Shown: in pieces, positions 50,228 through 58,099 of the stretch
Layout: every line of letters starts with the position of its first letter
How positions within the stretch are numbered: the stretch's first letter is position 1
The notes under the pieces: generated by a model
Database searches by the model: none
Seen by the model: only the letters and a program-made list of their open reading frames with translations
What the model was told of the DNA's origin: nothing
Program-made: the position numbers and the translations under genes
DNA from: Bacillus sp. 7884-1
Lineage (GTDB): Bacteria; Bacillota; Bacilli; Bacillales; Cytobacillaceae
Length of the DNA stretch: 64,000 nt
Reading direction: 5' to 3'
NCBI RefSeq assembly: GCF_002272245.1
Contig: NZ_NPDD01000063.1
Coordinates: 1 to 64,000, forward strand

Positions 50228-50648
50228 AATTTGCTCTTTTATATTGATACATTTTCCACTGATAATGAATAAAACAGCCAATACAAAATCCGAGGATAGC
50301 TACAAATGCCGCGGTCGCAACCATAATTGTGAACACATACCCCACTGTATTCCAGCCAATCAGGAAACCTATGAACCCAGCTGCCAAACAAAATACAGCG
50401 ATTTTTTGATTAAATTGCTGCTGCTCCCAGTCCTCCTGGATATACTCTTCTGGTTTTTTCTTTAGAAAAAGCTTTGCAATATTCATTATCGGATTATATT
50501 TAAAAACAATTCCTGATATTCCTGCAAGTAATGGGACGATTAAAAACCAACCCTCACCGAAAACTAGCGTTAAAACGGCACTAATAACAATGACCCATTG
50601 GTTTGTTTTCACAAGTGGCCTTGGTATAGAACGTACTTTATCGGACAA
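50226..50648 (-). CDS. DUF4395 membrane protein
   Basis: 140 residues, four hydrophobic segments. The start SIPRPLVKTNQWVIVISA and the C-terminal LGFCIGCFIHYQWK are hallmarks of DUF4395, where FCxGC could be a redox or metal pair in the membrane. Function unknown. AAAGGTGGG precedes the ATG. Confidence 0.82.
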   Translation of the reverse strand: MSDKVRSIPRPLVKTNQWVIVISAVLTLVFGEGWFLIVPLLAGISGIVFKYNPIMNIAKLFLKKKPEEYIQEDWEQQQFNQKIAVFCLAAGFIGFLIGWNTVGYVFTIMVATAAFVAILGFCIGCFIHYQWKMYQYKRAN

Positions 50649-50802
50649 ACAAAACCCACCTTTCTTATTGGGATTATTGGTTATTATCTTTTAGTTTACC
50701 TGCTTTATGCAGTTTTGTATAGCTTTGTTTTTTAAAAGGTAGACCCATTTTGTTTTAAAATGTAAGATGGAAGTAAGGGCTTTTACAAGGAGTTGGCGTT
50801 TT

Positions 50803-51621
50803 GTGAAAATCAAAAAAATCCTCAATAATAATGCGGTTGTGGTTTCAGACAATAATGAAGAAAAAATAGCAATTGGCGCTGGCATTGCCTTTCAAAAGCG
50901 GAAAAATGACGTCATAAATCCAGGTAAAATAGAAAAGCTATTTGTTATGAAGGAAAATGAAAAGTTCCAACAGCTTTTGCAGCAAATACCCGAAGAACAC
51001 TTCTCTATCTCGGAAGAAATCATCTCTTATGCAGAAGAATGTCTGGGTTTAAAATTAAATGAGCATATCCATATTGGTCTTACCGACCACTTGTCTTTTG
51101 CCATCGAAAGAGCTACACAAGGAATTCATCTTAAAAATAAGCTGTTTGATGAAATAAAGATTCTTTACAAAAAAGAGTTTGATATCGGTATGTGGGCAAT
51201 CAGACATATTGAAAAAAAGACACAGGTTAAAATGCCTGTAGATGAAGCTGCTTATATTGCCTTGCATATACATACTTCAAAGCCCCAGAGCGGCGATATG
51301 AAACAAACGTTAAGGCAGACCGCTATCATAGGTGAAATGATTCAAACCATTAAAGATTCACTTCATATATCTATAGAGGAAGATGATCTTTCCTACCAGC
51401 GGTTAATGACCCATCTTAGATATACTCTATCTCGGCTCCATGATGAATCACAGCCAATTATGGATGATGAAATGCTGGCCATGCTTAAGAAAAAATTCGC
51501 AAATTCCTACAAAATTTCACAGAAGGTTGCTAAGCTTCTCGCGAAAAACCATAGTATCAAACTTCCTGAACAAGAACTCGGTTACATAACCATCCATATA
51601 GAAAGAATTAGAAATCGATAA
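50803..51621 (+). CDS. BglG/LicT-family transcription antiterminator
   Basis: 272 residues. The N-terminal RNA-binding domain (MKIKKILNNNAVVV, IAIGAGIAFQKRKND) is followed by two PTS regulation domains with conserved His: PRD1 in GLTDHLSFAI and ALHIHTS, PRD2 in MTHLRYTLSRL and ITIHIERI. It binds a RAT RNA hairpin and prevents a terminator when the cognate sugar is available. The RAT-like leader upstream of the adjacent IIA gene is the likely target. GTG at 50803 is used (AAGGAG upstream). GlcT, LicT or a GlcNAc-specific relative cannot be distinguished. Confidence 0.9.
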   Translation: MKIKKILNNNAVVVSDNNEEKIAIGAGIAFQKRKNDVINPGKIEKLFVMKENEKFQQLLQQIPEEHFSISEEIISYAEECLGLKLNEHIHIGLTDHLSFAIERATQGIHLKNKLFDEIKILYKKEFDIGMWAIRHIEKKTQVKMPVDEAAYIALHIHTSKPQSGDMKQTLRQTAIIGEMIQTIKDSLHISIEEDDLSYQRLMTHLRYTLSRLHDESQPIMDDEMLAMLKKKFANSYKISQKVAKLLAKNHSIKLPEQELGYITIHIERIRNR

Positions 51622-51624
51622 ACG

Positions 51625-51660
51625 TAAAAAACCGCTTGGACCATTAGTCCAGGCGGTTTT
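51625..51660. terminator. Bidirectional terminator
   Basis: AAAACCGCTTGGAC pairs with GTCCAGGCGGTTTT; it lies between the antiterminator and the IICB gene. Confidence 0.85.
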
Positions 51661-51663
51661 CCA

Positions 51664-53112
51664 TTATTTTTCCTTACGAATTTTCATAATTTCATCTGCT
51701 ACGAATTGGACATTGGTACCAACAATGACTTGTATGCTGTTTTTACCGACAACATTTATTCCCGGTACGCCAGTAGATTTAATTTTCTTCTGATCTACAG
51801 CACTCATATCTTTCACTTCTAAGCGTAAGCGTGTTACACAATTGTCCACAGATGTTACATTTGCGTCTCCGCCTAAACCTTCATAAATTTTAGCAGCCAT
51901 TACAGCAAATTTATTACCTGCTTCCTGACCTTCTGATGACTCTTCATCAACTTCTTCTTCTTCCCGACCAGGTGTGTTTAAGTTGAATTTTGTAATGATG
52001 AAGCGGAATAGGACATAGTAGATGACCGCAAAAACTAGACCTTGTACAAGTAACATATATGGCTGATTTGCAATTGGAATTTTTAAGCTTAACACAAAGT
52101 CAACCAATCCTGCACTAAAGCCAAATCCTGCAGTCCATTGGAACGCAGCTGCAACAGCTAATGAAATACCTGTTAATACAGCATGTGTTACATAAAGTGC
52201 AGGAGCAGCGAACATAAACGCAAATTCAAGGGGTTCTGTAACCCCAGTAAAGAATGAAGCTACACCTGCAGCCAGCATTAAGGCAGCCACTGTTTTTTTC
52301 TTTGAAGATTTAGCAGTATGGTACATGGCTAATGCAGCTGCTGGTAAACCAAACATCATAACTGGGAAGAAACCAGCCTGATACCTACCGGTAATACCTT
52401 GCTCACCCTTACTAGCCCAGAAATTACCAATATCATTAATTCCTGCCACATCAAACCAGAATACGGAATTTAAGGCATGGTGTAGACCGATTGGAATTAA
52501 TAAACGGTTGAAGAAACCATATATACCTGCACCGATTGCACCTAGATCACTAATCCCTTTACCAAAAGAAACGAGTCCAGAGAAAACCACTGGCCAAACA
52601 AAGAACATGACTAATGACACTGCTAACATCGCTACCGATGTCATAATCGGAACAAGTCGTTTACCACTAAAGAACGATAACGCATCTGGTAGCTTCACAT
52701 GACTGAAACGATTATACATAATGGCAGCGATAATACCAGATAGAATCCCTGTAAATTGAGTACCGATTTTTCCAAAGGCTGCATTCACATCTTCAGGTGC
52801 AACACCTTGAAGCAAAGCTACTGAGTTTGTTGATAATACAGTGGTAATAACGAGATAAGCAACTAAACCACTTAGTGCTGCCGAGCCATCCTTATCTTTT
52901 GACATTCCTAGTGCTACACCAACAGCAAAGAGGATTGCCATATTATCAATAATCGAACCGCCTGCTTTTATTAAGAAAGCCGCAACTGGATTGCCAGCAC
53001 CCCAGCCTGTAGGGTCAATCCAGTACCCGATTCCCATCAAGATCGCTGCTGCAGGTAAAACAGCTACTGGCAGCATTAAGGAACGACCTAGTCTTTGAAG
53101 ATATTTCATCAT
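51664..53112 (-). CDS. PTS IICB, N-acetylglucosamine/glucose family
   Basis: 482 residues. An EIIC domain of about 380 residues (LQRLGRSLMLPVAVLPAAAI start, PIGLHHALNSVFWF, ITEPLEFAF-like TEPLEFAFMFAAP) is followed by a linker rich in Glu (GREEEEVDEESSE) and a IIB domain with the phospho-Cys in DNCVTRLRL. The IIA domain is separate, encoded upstream. It resembles the GlcNAc-type NagE/NagP proteins of Bacillus more than PtsG, from memory. It transports and phosphorylates an amino sugar or glucose. GGGGGA precedes the first of two ATGs. Confidence 0.88.
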   Translation of the reverse strand: MMKYLQRLGRSLMLPVAVLPAAAILMGIGYWIDPTGWGAGNPVAAFLIKAGGSIIDNMAILFAVGVALGMSKDKDGSAALSGLVAYLVITTVLSTNSVALLQGVAPEDVNAAFGKIGTQFTGILSGIIAAIMYNRFSHVKLPDALSFFSGKRLVPIMTSVAMLAVSLVMFFVWPVVFSGLVSFGKGISDLGAIGAGIYGFFNRLLIPIGLHHALNSVFWFDVAGINDIGNFWASKGEQGITGRYQAGFFPVMMFGLPAAALAMYHTAKSSKKKTVAALMLAAGVASFFTGVTEPLEFAFMFAAPALYVTHAVLTGISLAVAAAFQWTAGFGFSAGLVDFVLSLKIPIANQPYMLLVQGLVFAVIYYVLFRFIITKFNLNTPGREEEEVDEESSEGQEAGNKFAVMAAKIYEGLGGDANVTSVDNCVTRLRLEVKDMSAVDQKKIKSTGVPGINVVGKNSIQVIVGTNVQFVADEIMKIRKEK

Positions 53113-53357
53113 TATTTATTCCCCCTATCTTTTTATTAACTATTACAAGATTTGAATCAATTCACTATAACCAGGATTCAATAACTTCATTTCCAGCCTA
53201 AAACAGCTGCAAAATATATATATAAGGGCTTTGTAACTTGAAATTACTAATTATCTATCCTTTTAGCAAATTGAGTTCCCATGGCCGGCCAACACAACAA
53301 CACGATTACATTCTAGATATCTGAAGTCTATCACCTCCTTTACTTATAGGATATCCC

Positions 53358-53840
53358 TCAGGGGCTTGAGATTATTACAGTTTTTCCTAGAATTGCATTG
53401 ACTTCCTTTGTTAAAGTAAACTGCCTACCTTTTTCCTGACTATTTGTAATCACGATTGGTGTTACCGTACTTTTCACATGTTTTTGGATATAGTCCCAAT
53501 CAACCTCGATGAGCAGCTGGCCAACTGAAATCCTATCACCCTCATTGACGGCTACCACAAAACCCTTTCCATTTAAAGCAACCGTTTCTAATCCTGCATG
53601 TATAAGGATTTCTGTCCCATCGTCCGCTCGAATACCAATAGCATGTTTTGTTGCAGCAATGAGTATGACCGTTCCATTGACAGGCGCATGAATATTACCA
53701 GAGGTTGGAATCACAGCTATCCCTTCCCCCATCATCTTCTGGCTGAATACAGGATCTGGTACCTCCTCTAATGGAATAATGGCTCCATTAACAGGCGCAA
53801 TAATTTGCAACTTTGATTTTTTTAAAAAACTAAATACCAT
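53358..53840 (-). CDS. PTS IIA, glucose (Crr) type
   Basis: 160 residues, one glucose-family IIA domain: LQIIAPVNGAIIPLEEVPDP, IAVIPTSGNIHAPVNG, HAIGIRADDGTEILIHAGLE with active-site His81 and supporting His66. It carries phosphate from HPr to the IIB domain. The gene precedes the IICB gene by 245 bases on the same strand. The leader has a RAT-like site and a long terminator, so it is probably under antitermination control, and two cre sites lie upstream. Confidence 0.92.
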   Translation of the reverse strand: MVFSFLKKSKLQIIAPVNGAIIPLEEVPDPVFSQKMMGEGIAVIPTSGNIHAPVNGTVILIAATKHAIGIRADDGTEILIHAGLETVALNGKGFVVAVNEGDRISVGQLLIEVDWDYIQKHVKSTVTPIVITNSQEKGRQFTLTKEVNAILGKTVIISSP

Positions 53841-53863
53841 ACTAATTTCTCCTTTATTTTAAA

Positions 53864-53927
53864 AATAAAAAAAGGCATGGGGGTACAATAAAAGGGCAGA
53901 AGCGCCTTTTTATTTACCACCATGCCT
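53864..53927 (-). terminator. Leader terminator of the PTS IIA gene
   Basis: On the minus strand AGGCATGG pairs with CCATGCCT; within it GGTAAATAAAAAGG pairs with CCCTTTTATTGTACC around CGCTTCTG. TTTTTTTATTTTT follows. It lies between the promoter and the gene, so it acts as an attenuator, not a 3' end. Confidence 0.75.
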
Positions 53928-53946
53928 GAAAATTATCAGTAACATG
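53922..53946 (-). promoter_or_regulatory. RAT-like antiterminator hairpin
   Basis: On the minus strand TGTTACTGATAATTTTCAGG(CA) resembles the ribonucleic antiterminator consensus (TGTTACTG...CAGGCAAAACC). It overlaps the 5' arm of the leader terminator, so forming it would prevent termination. The BglG/LicT-family protein encoded at 50803 is the expected binder. Confidence 0.65.
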
Positions 53947-53970
53947 TGATCACTATTCATTATTAATACA

Positions 53971-53998
53971 ATCATACCATTTAAACAAGAAAACACAA
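53971..53998 (-). promoter_or_regulatory. Promoter of the PTS IIA operon
   Basis: Minus-strand TTGTGT (53998-53993) and TATGAT (53976-53971), 16 bases apart. Transcription would begin near 53965, about 20 bases before the RAT site. Confidence 0.5.
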
Positions 53999-53999
53999 G

Positions 54000-54013
54000 T
54001 GAAAGCGATAACA
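54000..54013. promoter_or_regulatory. cre site 1 (CcpA)
   Basis: TGAAAGCGATAACA fits the cre consensus TGWAANCGNTNWCA at all specified positions. It abuts the -35 of the IIA promoter and is 39 bp from a second perfect match. Confidence 0.65.
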
Positions 54014-54038
54014 TTTTATATCACATTTAAAAATATCT

Positions 54039-54052
54039 TGTAATCGTTTTCA
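54039..54052. promoter_or_regulatory. cre site 2 (CcpA)
   Basis: TGTAATCGTTTTCA also fits TGWAANCGNTNWCA at every position. It is upstream of both the IIA promoter and dtpT, so catabolite control of either or both is possible. Confidence 0.6.
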
Positions 54053-54233
54053 TAATAGTCTATTTCATCAAAATAGAATTACTATTTTGAAAAAACTTTC
54101 TTTTCTCTTAGACACTACTAAGATTCCCGTTGCAACAATATAAATAACCATAATAATCATATTTACAAAAAAATAGTTTTTGACAATTGAAAACAATCGA
54201 AAGTATTATAATATAATAAAGGGAGGTAGAATT

Positions 54234-55724
54234 ATGTCGAATTATAATAGGCAGAAAATTGTGGATAGTGTCCCTCAGAAAGGTTTCTTTGGACATCCAA
54301 AAGGATTATTCACTCTGTTCTTCACAGAATTCTGGGAGCGTTTTTCTTACTACGGAATGAGAGCCATCCTAGTCTACTATATGTACTACGAGGTCTCAAA
54401 AGGCGGATTAGGGCTCGATGAAAACTTAGCTCTTTCCATTATGTCTATTTACGGATCACTCGTTTATATGTCCGGTATCATTGGCGGCTGGTTAGCTGAC
54501 CGGATCTTTGGTACATCTAAAGCAGTATTCTACGGTGGAGTACTGATTATGTTTGGTCATATTGTCCTTGCAATACCTGGAAGCGTAGCAATGTTCTTTG
54601 TATCCATGGTATTGATTGTTCTTGGTACAGGTATGTTAAAACCGAATGTTTCTACCGTAGTTGGTGAAATGTACAGCGAAACAGACGATCGTCGTGACGC
54701 AGGTTTTACAATCTTCTATATGGGAATTAACGCTGGGGCATTCTTAGCACCACTAATTGTCGGAAGTGTTATGGATTATAACTTCCACTTAGGCTTTGGT
54801 ATTGCTGCCGTTGGTATGTTCCTTGGACTAGTAATGTTTGTACTAACAAAAAAGAAAAATCTTGGTCTTGCAGGTACAACTGTTCCAAACCCGCTTTCAA
54901 AAACGGAAAAGAAAAAGACTTTTACTATCATCGGATTAGGTGTAGTGGTTCTAGCTGTTTTATGTGCTGTTTTAATTCCAATGGGAGTATTAACGTTCTC
55001 AAGCTTTATTAATATCGTTACATTCCTAGGTATCTTAATTCCTACTATTTACTTTATCGTTATGTACCGCAGCCCTAAAACTACAACTGTAGAACGTTCA
55101 CGTATTATTGCTTATATTCCATTATTTATTGCCGCTGTTATGTTCTGGTCGATTCAAGAACAAGGCTCAACAATCCTTGCAAGTTATGCAGACAAACGTA
55201 CTCAATTAGATTGGATGGGAATCGACATTTCTCCAGCATGGTTCCAATCTTTAAACCCATTATTTATTATCATTTTTGCGCCAATCTTCGCTGGGTTATG
55301 GGTTAAACTAGGAAAACGTCAGCCAACAATACCACAAAAGTTCTCATTATCCTTATTATTTGCTGGTTTGTCATTCCTTGTCATTCTTATTCCGGCATAC
55401 CTTGGAGGTACGGATTCCTTAGTTAGCCCAATGTGGCTTGTTCTTAGTTATTTAATTGTTGTATTTGGCGAATTGTGTATGTCACCTGTAGGTTTATCCG
55501 CAACGACAAAATTAGCTCCTGCAGCATTCTCAGCACAAACCATGAGTTTATGGTTCTTAGCAAGCGCTGCGGCTCAAGCCCTTAATGCACAAGTCGTTAA
55601 ATTCTACTCACCTGAGAATGAAATGGCGTACTTTGGCGTTATCGGCGGGGCAGCTATCGTACTAAGTATTATTCTATTTGCATTAGCTCCGAAAATTCAG
55701 GGCCTAATGAAAGGTATTCGCTAA
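54234..55724 (+). CDS. dtpT: POT-family di/tripeptide transporter
   Basis: 496 residues, 12-14 helices. Family motifs ExxERFxYY (EFWERFSYYGMRAILVYYM) and the second, FTIFYMGINAGAFLAPLIVG, are intact. It imports di- and tripeptides with protons. The ATG at 54234 with GGGAGG is chosen over 54180. A strong terminator follows. Its promoter is near the twin cre sites of the divergent PTS genes. Confidence 0.93.
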   Translation: MSNYNRQKIVDSVPQKGFFGHPKGLFTLFFTEFWERFSYYGMRAILVYYMYYEVSKGGLGLDENLALSIMSIYGSLVYMSGIIGGWLADRIFGTSKAVFYGGVLIMFGHIVLAIPGSVAMFFVSMVLIVLGTGMLKPNVSTVVGEMYSETDDRRDAGFTIFYMGINAGAFLAPLIVGSVMDYNFHLGFGIAAVGMFLGLVMFVLTKKKNLGLAGTTVPNPLSKTEKKKTFTIIGLGVVVLAVLCAVLIPMGVLTFSSFINIVTFLGILIPTIYFIVMYRSPKTTTVERSRIIAYIPLFIAAVMFWSIQEQGSTILASYADKRTQLDWMGIDISPAWFQSLNPLFIIIFAPIFAGLWVKLGKRQPTIPQKFSLSLLFAGLSFLVILIPAYLGGTDSLVSPMWLVLSYLIVVFGELCMSPVGLSATTKLAPAAFSAQTMSLWFLASAAAQALNAQVVKFYSPENEMAYFGVIGGAAIVLSIILFALAPKIQGLMKGIR

Positions 55725-55734
55725 ATTTTATTAA

Positions 55735-55772
55735 AGCAGTATCCCAGCATAAATGGGATACTGCTTTTTTTG
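55735..55772 (+). terminator. Terminator of dtpT
   Basis: AAGCAGTATCCCA pairs with TGGGATACTGCTT, followed by TTTTTT. Confidence 0.9.
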
Positions 55773-55870
55773 ATCTATTGCCAAATTTAATTAAGTCGTG
55801 TAAGATTGAATCGTATGCGATTAATATAAATATAATTACTTCTACCATCCAATATTAGGAGGAAATTACA

Positions 55871-56350
55871 ATGACAACGGTATATGACTTTACTGTAAAA
55901 ATGACGAATGGTCAGGAAAAATCACTTAAGGAATACGTAGGTAAACCCTTACTAATTGTTAATACTGCCAGCAAATGTGGATTGACTCCCCAGTTTAAAG
56001 GCCTTCAAGAATTATATGAAAAATACAAGGGCCAAGGTTTAGAGATTTTAGGATTCCCATGTGATCAATTCAATAATCAAGAATTTGATAATATTGATGA
56101 AACCACTCAGTTTTGCCAATTAAATTACGGTGTTACCTTTCCAATTTTCGCAAAAATTGATGTAAATGGTGAAAACACGGACCCTTTATTCTCTTTCTTA
56201 AAAGAACAGAAAAAAGGAATTCTTTCCAAAAACATCAAATGGAACTTCACTAAATTTCTTGTCGACCAGAACGGACAGGTTTTAGAACGCTATGCACCAA
56301 CAACTGAACCATTAAAAATGGAAAGCGATTTAGAAAAGTTACTTTCTTAG
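55871..56350 (+). CDS. Glutathione peroxidase-like thiol peroxidase
   Basis: 159 residues. The catalytic Cys36 is in NTASKCGLTPQF, with Gln/Trp/Asn partners in FPCDQFNNQE and IKWNFTKFLV. The Cys codon is TGT, so this is not a selenoprotein. Bacterial Cys-Gpx proteins (BsaA/GpxA) reduce peroxides with thioredoxin. AGGAGGAAATTACA precedes the ATG. It is followed at 13 bases by a MarR/OhrR-like regulator, suggesting peroxide-responsive control. Confidence 0.93.
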   Translation: MTTVYDFTVKMTNGQEKSLKEYVGKPLLIVNTASKCGLTPQFKGLQELYEKYKGQGLEILGFPCDQFNNQEFDNIDETTQFCQLNYGVTFPIFAKIDVNGENTDPLFSFLKEQKKGILSKNIKWNFTKFLVDQNGQVLERYAPTTEPLKMESDLEKLLS

Positions 56351-56363
56351 TTAGGCGGCCTGT

Positions 56364-56801
56364 ATGGAAGACTTTATGACATTAAAAAAACAACTATGCT
56401 TTGCGGTCTATGAAACGGCAGGAGAATTTAATAAGTTATATTCTAGTGTTCTTCAGCCTTTCGGTTTAACTTATCCTCAATATTTAGTCTTATTGGCTTT
56501 ATGGGAAAAGGACGGAGTGACGGTAAAGGAACTAGGAGAGAAATTGAATTTAGGCACCGGCACATTAACTCCCATGGTTTCACGAATGGAAGCAAATAAC
56601 TGGCTTAGGAAAGAACGGTCTAAAGCAGATGAAAGGAAAGTATTTATCTATTTAGAAGAGAAAGCTCGAGCAGAAAAGTTAACCATTACCAATAAGGTTG
56701 CTGAAGTTATTCAATCCTGTCAGATAGAGCTTGAGGAATATGAGCAGTTAATGAAGCAGTTGAATAATTTAAAGAATAAAATCAAAGAACGAAGATCCTA
56801 A
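56364..56801 (+). CDS. MarR-family regulator, OhrR-like
   Basis: 145 residues. Winged-helix core LTYPQYLVLLALWEKDGVTV and LNLGTGTLTPMVSRMEANNW with wing SKADERKVFIYL. The sensing Cys12 in KKQLCFAVYET is where OhrR senses organic peroxides. It is co-transcribed with the peroxidase gene, so it is probably its repressor. AGGCGG lies five bases before the ATG. Confidence 0.88.
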   Translation: MEDFMTLKKQLCFAVYETAGEFNKLYSSVLQPFGLTYPQYLVLLALWEKDGVTVKELGEKLNLGTGTLTPMVSRMEANNWLRKERSKADERKVFIYLEEKARAEKLTITNKVAEVIQSCQIELEEYEQLMKQLNNLKNKIKERRS

Positions 56802-56814
56802 TTAATTTTTCCAT

Positions 56815-56850
56815 CAAAAAAGCTGTCCATTAAACTTGGACAGCTTTTAT
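56815..56850 (+). terminator. Terminator of the gpx-ohrR operon
   Basis: AAAAAAGCTGTCCA pairs with TGGACAGCTTTT, loop TTAAACT, T-rich tail. Confidence 0.85.
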
Positions 56851-56930
56851 TTATTCAGAAGAACAGAAATACTCATACACATCCCGTTATAAGGAAATAG
56901 TAACTATATTATGCAGAAGGAGGTTCTCAG

Positions 56931-57224
56931 ATGATTGATAGTAATGGTAATAATATGTTACCGTTAATTAATGTAGATATTGATTCAAACAGTGATGTGA
57001 AATTAAATGAAGATCAATACGAAGTTTATGTGAATGGGGTTTTTGTTGGGCATAAAACACTTAAAACCCAAGGTGAGGATCTATCCGATATTGACGACTT
57101 TTTGCGAAATCAAGGATTCAGTGACTTTATCACTTCCGTTGATGGTGATCATTATACGATTCACGTCAATCGCGAAGACGATGACATTTCAAATGCCTTG
57201 TCTGTCTACTTTAATAATCGGTAA
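56931..57224 (+). CDS. Small acidic protein of unknown function
   Basis: 97 residues, very acidic (many Asp/Glu/Asn), with a likely two-beta-strand/helix layout: QYEVYVNGVFVGHKTL, then DLSDIDDFLRNQGFSDFI and GDHYTIHVN. No signal peptide, no known motif, family not recognised. GAAGGAGG precedes the ATG with good spacing, so translation is likely. Followed by its own hairpin. Confidence 0.75.
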   Translation: MIDSNGNNMLPLINVDIDSNSDVKLNEDQYEVYVNGVFVGHKTLKTQGEDLSDIDDFLRNQGFSDFITSVDGDHYTIHVNREDDDISNALSVYFNNR

Positions 57225-57243
57225 CCATACCATTCTAAATCTA

Positions 57244-57276
57244 AGGGAGTCTTTCTTAATGAAAGACTCTCTTTCC
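57244..57276. terminator. Terminator hairpin
   Basis: GGAGTCTTTC pairs with GAAAGACTCTC around TTAAT. Serves the acidic-protein gene and the convergent DUF2294 gene. Confidence 0.7.
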
Positions 57277-57956
57277 TAGGAATTTAAGATAAAAGCCATT
57301 AACGATTTATCTTCCTTAAAGTTCCAGTCTATAAAAATGTCCCTGACAGATTTATGAAAAATGTCTTCAAACCCGCCATATCGGTGAAAGTAACTTTTCT
57401 CCAATTCATCTTTAGTGAATCTAAGTTCGTTTTCAAATCCTTTATCAATTAATGCTTTTTCTATTTGAATAAGAATACCTCTTCTTTCAATAAGGAAGAT
57501 GGATGGTGATATCGGGCAGGTAATAATTTTATCAGGTACCTTTTCTACCAATAAGCTGATTCTGCCTACTTCCAATTCTAATCTTTGGGTATCAATATCG
57601 GGTTTGATTCTCTGACCTGCTTCCGTATCTAAAACAAAAATAAGAATGCCAGAGTTATTTGGAAAATTCCAATCATGGTAGTATTCTTCCACTTCAACAT
57701 CAAAAGTAATTTGTATTACTCCTTTTATTTCATCCAGCAGGTGGGTAATAATCACGTTTCTTGCATGATCGACGTACTTGCTCTGTCCATGCTGTAACAG
57801 AATATCCTCCATCGGTGATAAAAATCCACCTATATAAGTGACAAGGTAATTTTGGGATATTGTAGTTTGACAGCTGCGAGGGCCCCTGCCGAATTTTTTT
57901 CTTAACAACTTGCTTATGTAACTGCTAATATATTCTTCCTTTTTTGTGTCAGTCAT
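57276..57956 (-). CDS. DUF2294 family protein, two-domain (copy 1)
   Basis: 226 residues. The N-terminal half has the DUF2294 signature SKLLRKKFGRGPRSCQTTI, FLSPMEDILLQHGQS and YYHDWNFPNNSG; the C-terminal half repeats the layout weakly (LIQIEKALIDKGF, FIDWNFKEDKSLMAFIL). Function unknown. The ATG at 57956 is chosen because AAGGAG is ten bases upstream; the TTG at 58007 has none. It is 143 bases downstream of a paralogue on the same strand. Confidence 0.82.
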   Translation of the reverse strand: MTDTKKEEYISSYISKLLRKKFGRGPRSCQTTISQNYLVTYIGGFLSPMEDILLQHGQSKYVDHARNVIITHLLDEIKGVIQITFDVEVEEYYHDWNFPNNSGILIFVLDTEAGQRIKPDIDTQRLELEVGRISLLVEKVPDKIITCPISPSIFLIERRGILIQIEKALIDKGFENELRFTKDELEKSYFHRYGGFEDIFHKSVRDIFIDWNFKEDKSLMAFILNS

Positions 57957-58099
57957 AAAGCTTAACTCCTTCGTTTCCTTAATCGGAAGGTTGCCGTTTA
58001 TATCCAATTAGTATGTACGAAAGTATGCTTTGTTAATATAAAGATATAAAAAACCACATTGTATTTTAGGAAGTCCTTCATTACAACATGTTTTTTTAA

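Larger units (their letters stand above)
53841..54233. promoter_or_regulatory. Control region between the PTS IIA gene and dtpT
   Basis: Minus strand: a promoter (TTGTGT/TATGAT, 16-base spacer), a RAT-like site and a terminator before the IIA gene. Plus strand: dtpT promoter elements (TTGACA near 54179, AT-rich -10 TATTAT). Two cre sites lie between. No gene. Confidence 0.6.

Noticed and set aside
53281-53292. GGCCGGCC and CCATGG rare-cutter sites near the PTS leader suggesting cloning artefact
   Set aside because: No vector-like sequence surrounds them; chance occurrence is sufficient.
55871-56350. Second selenoprotein candidate (glutathione peroxidase)
   Set aside because: The catalytic residue is encoded by TGT and the frame has no internal TGA.
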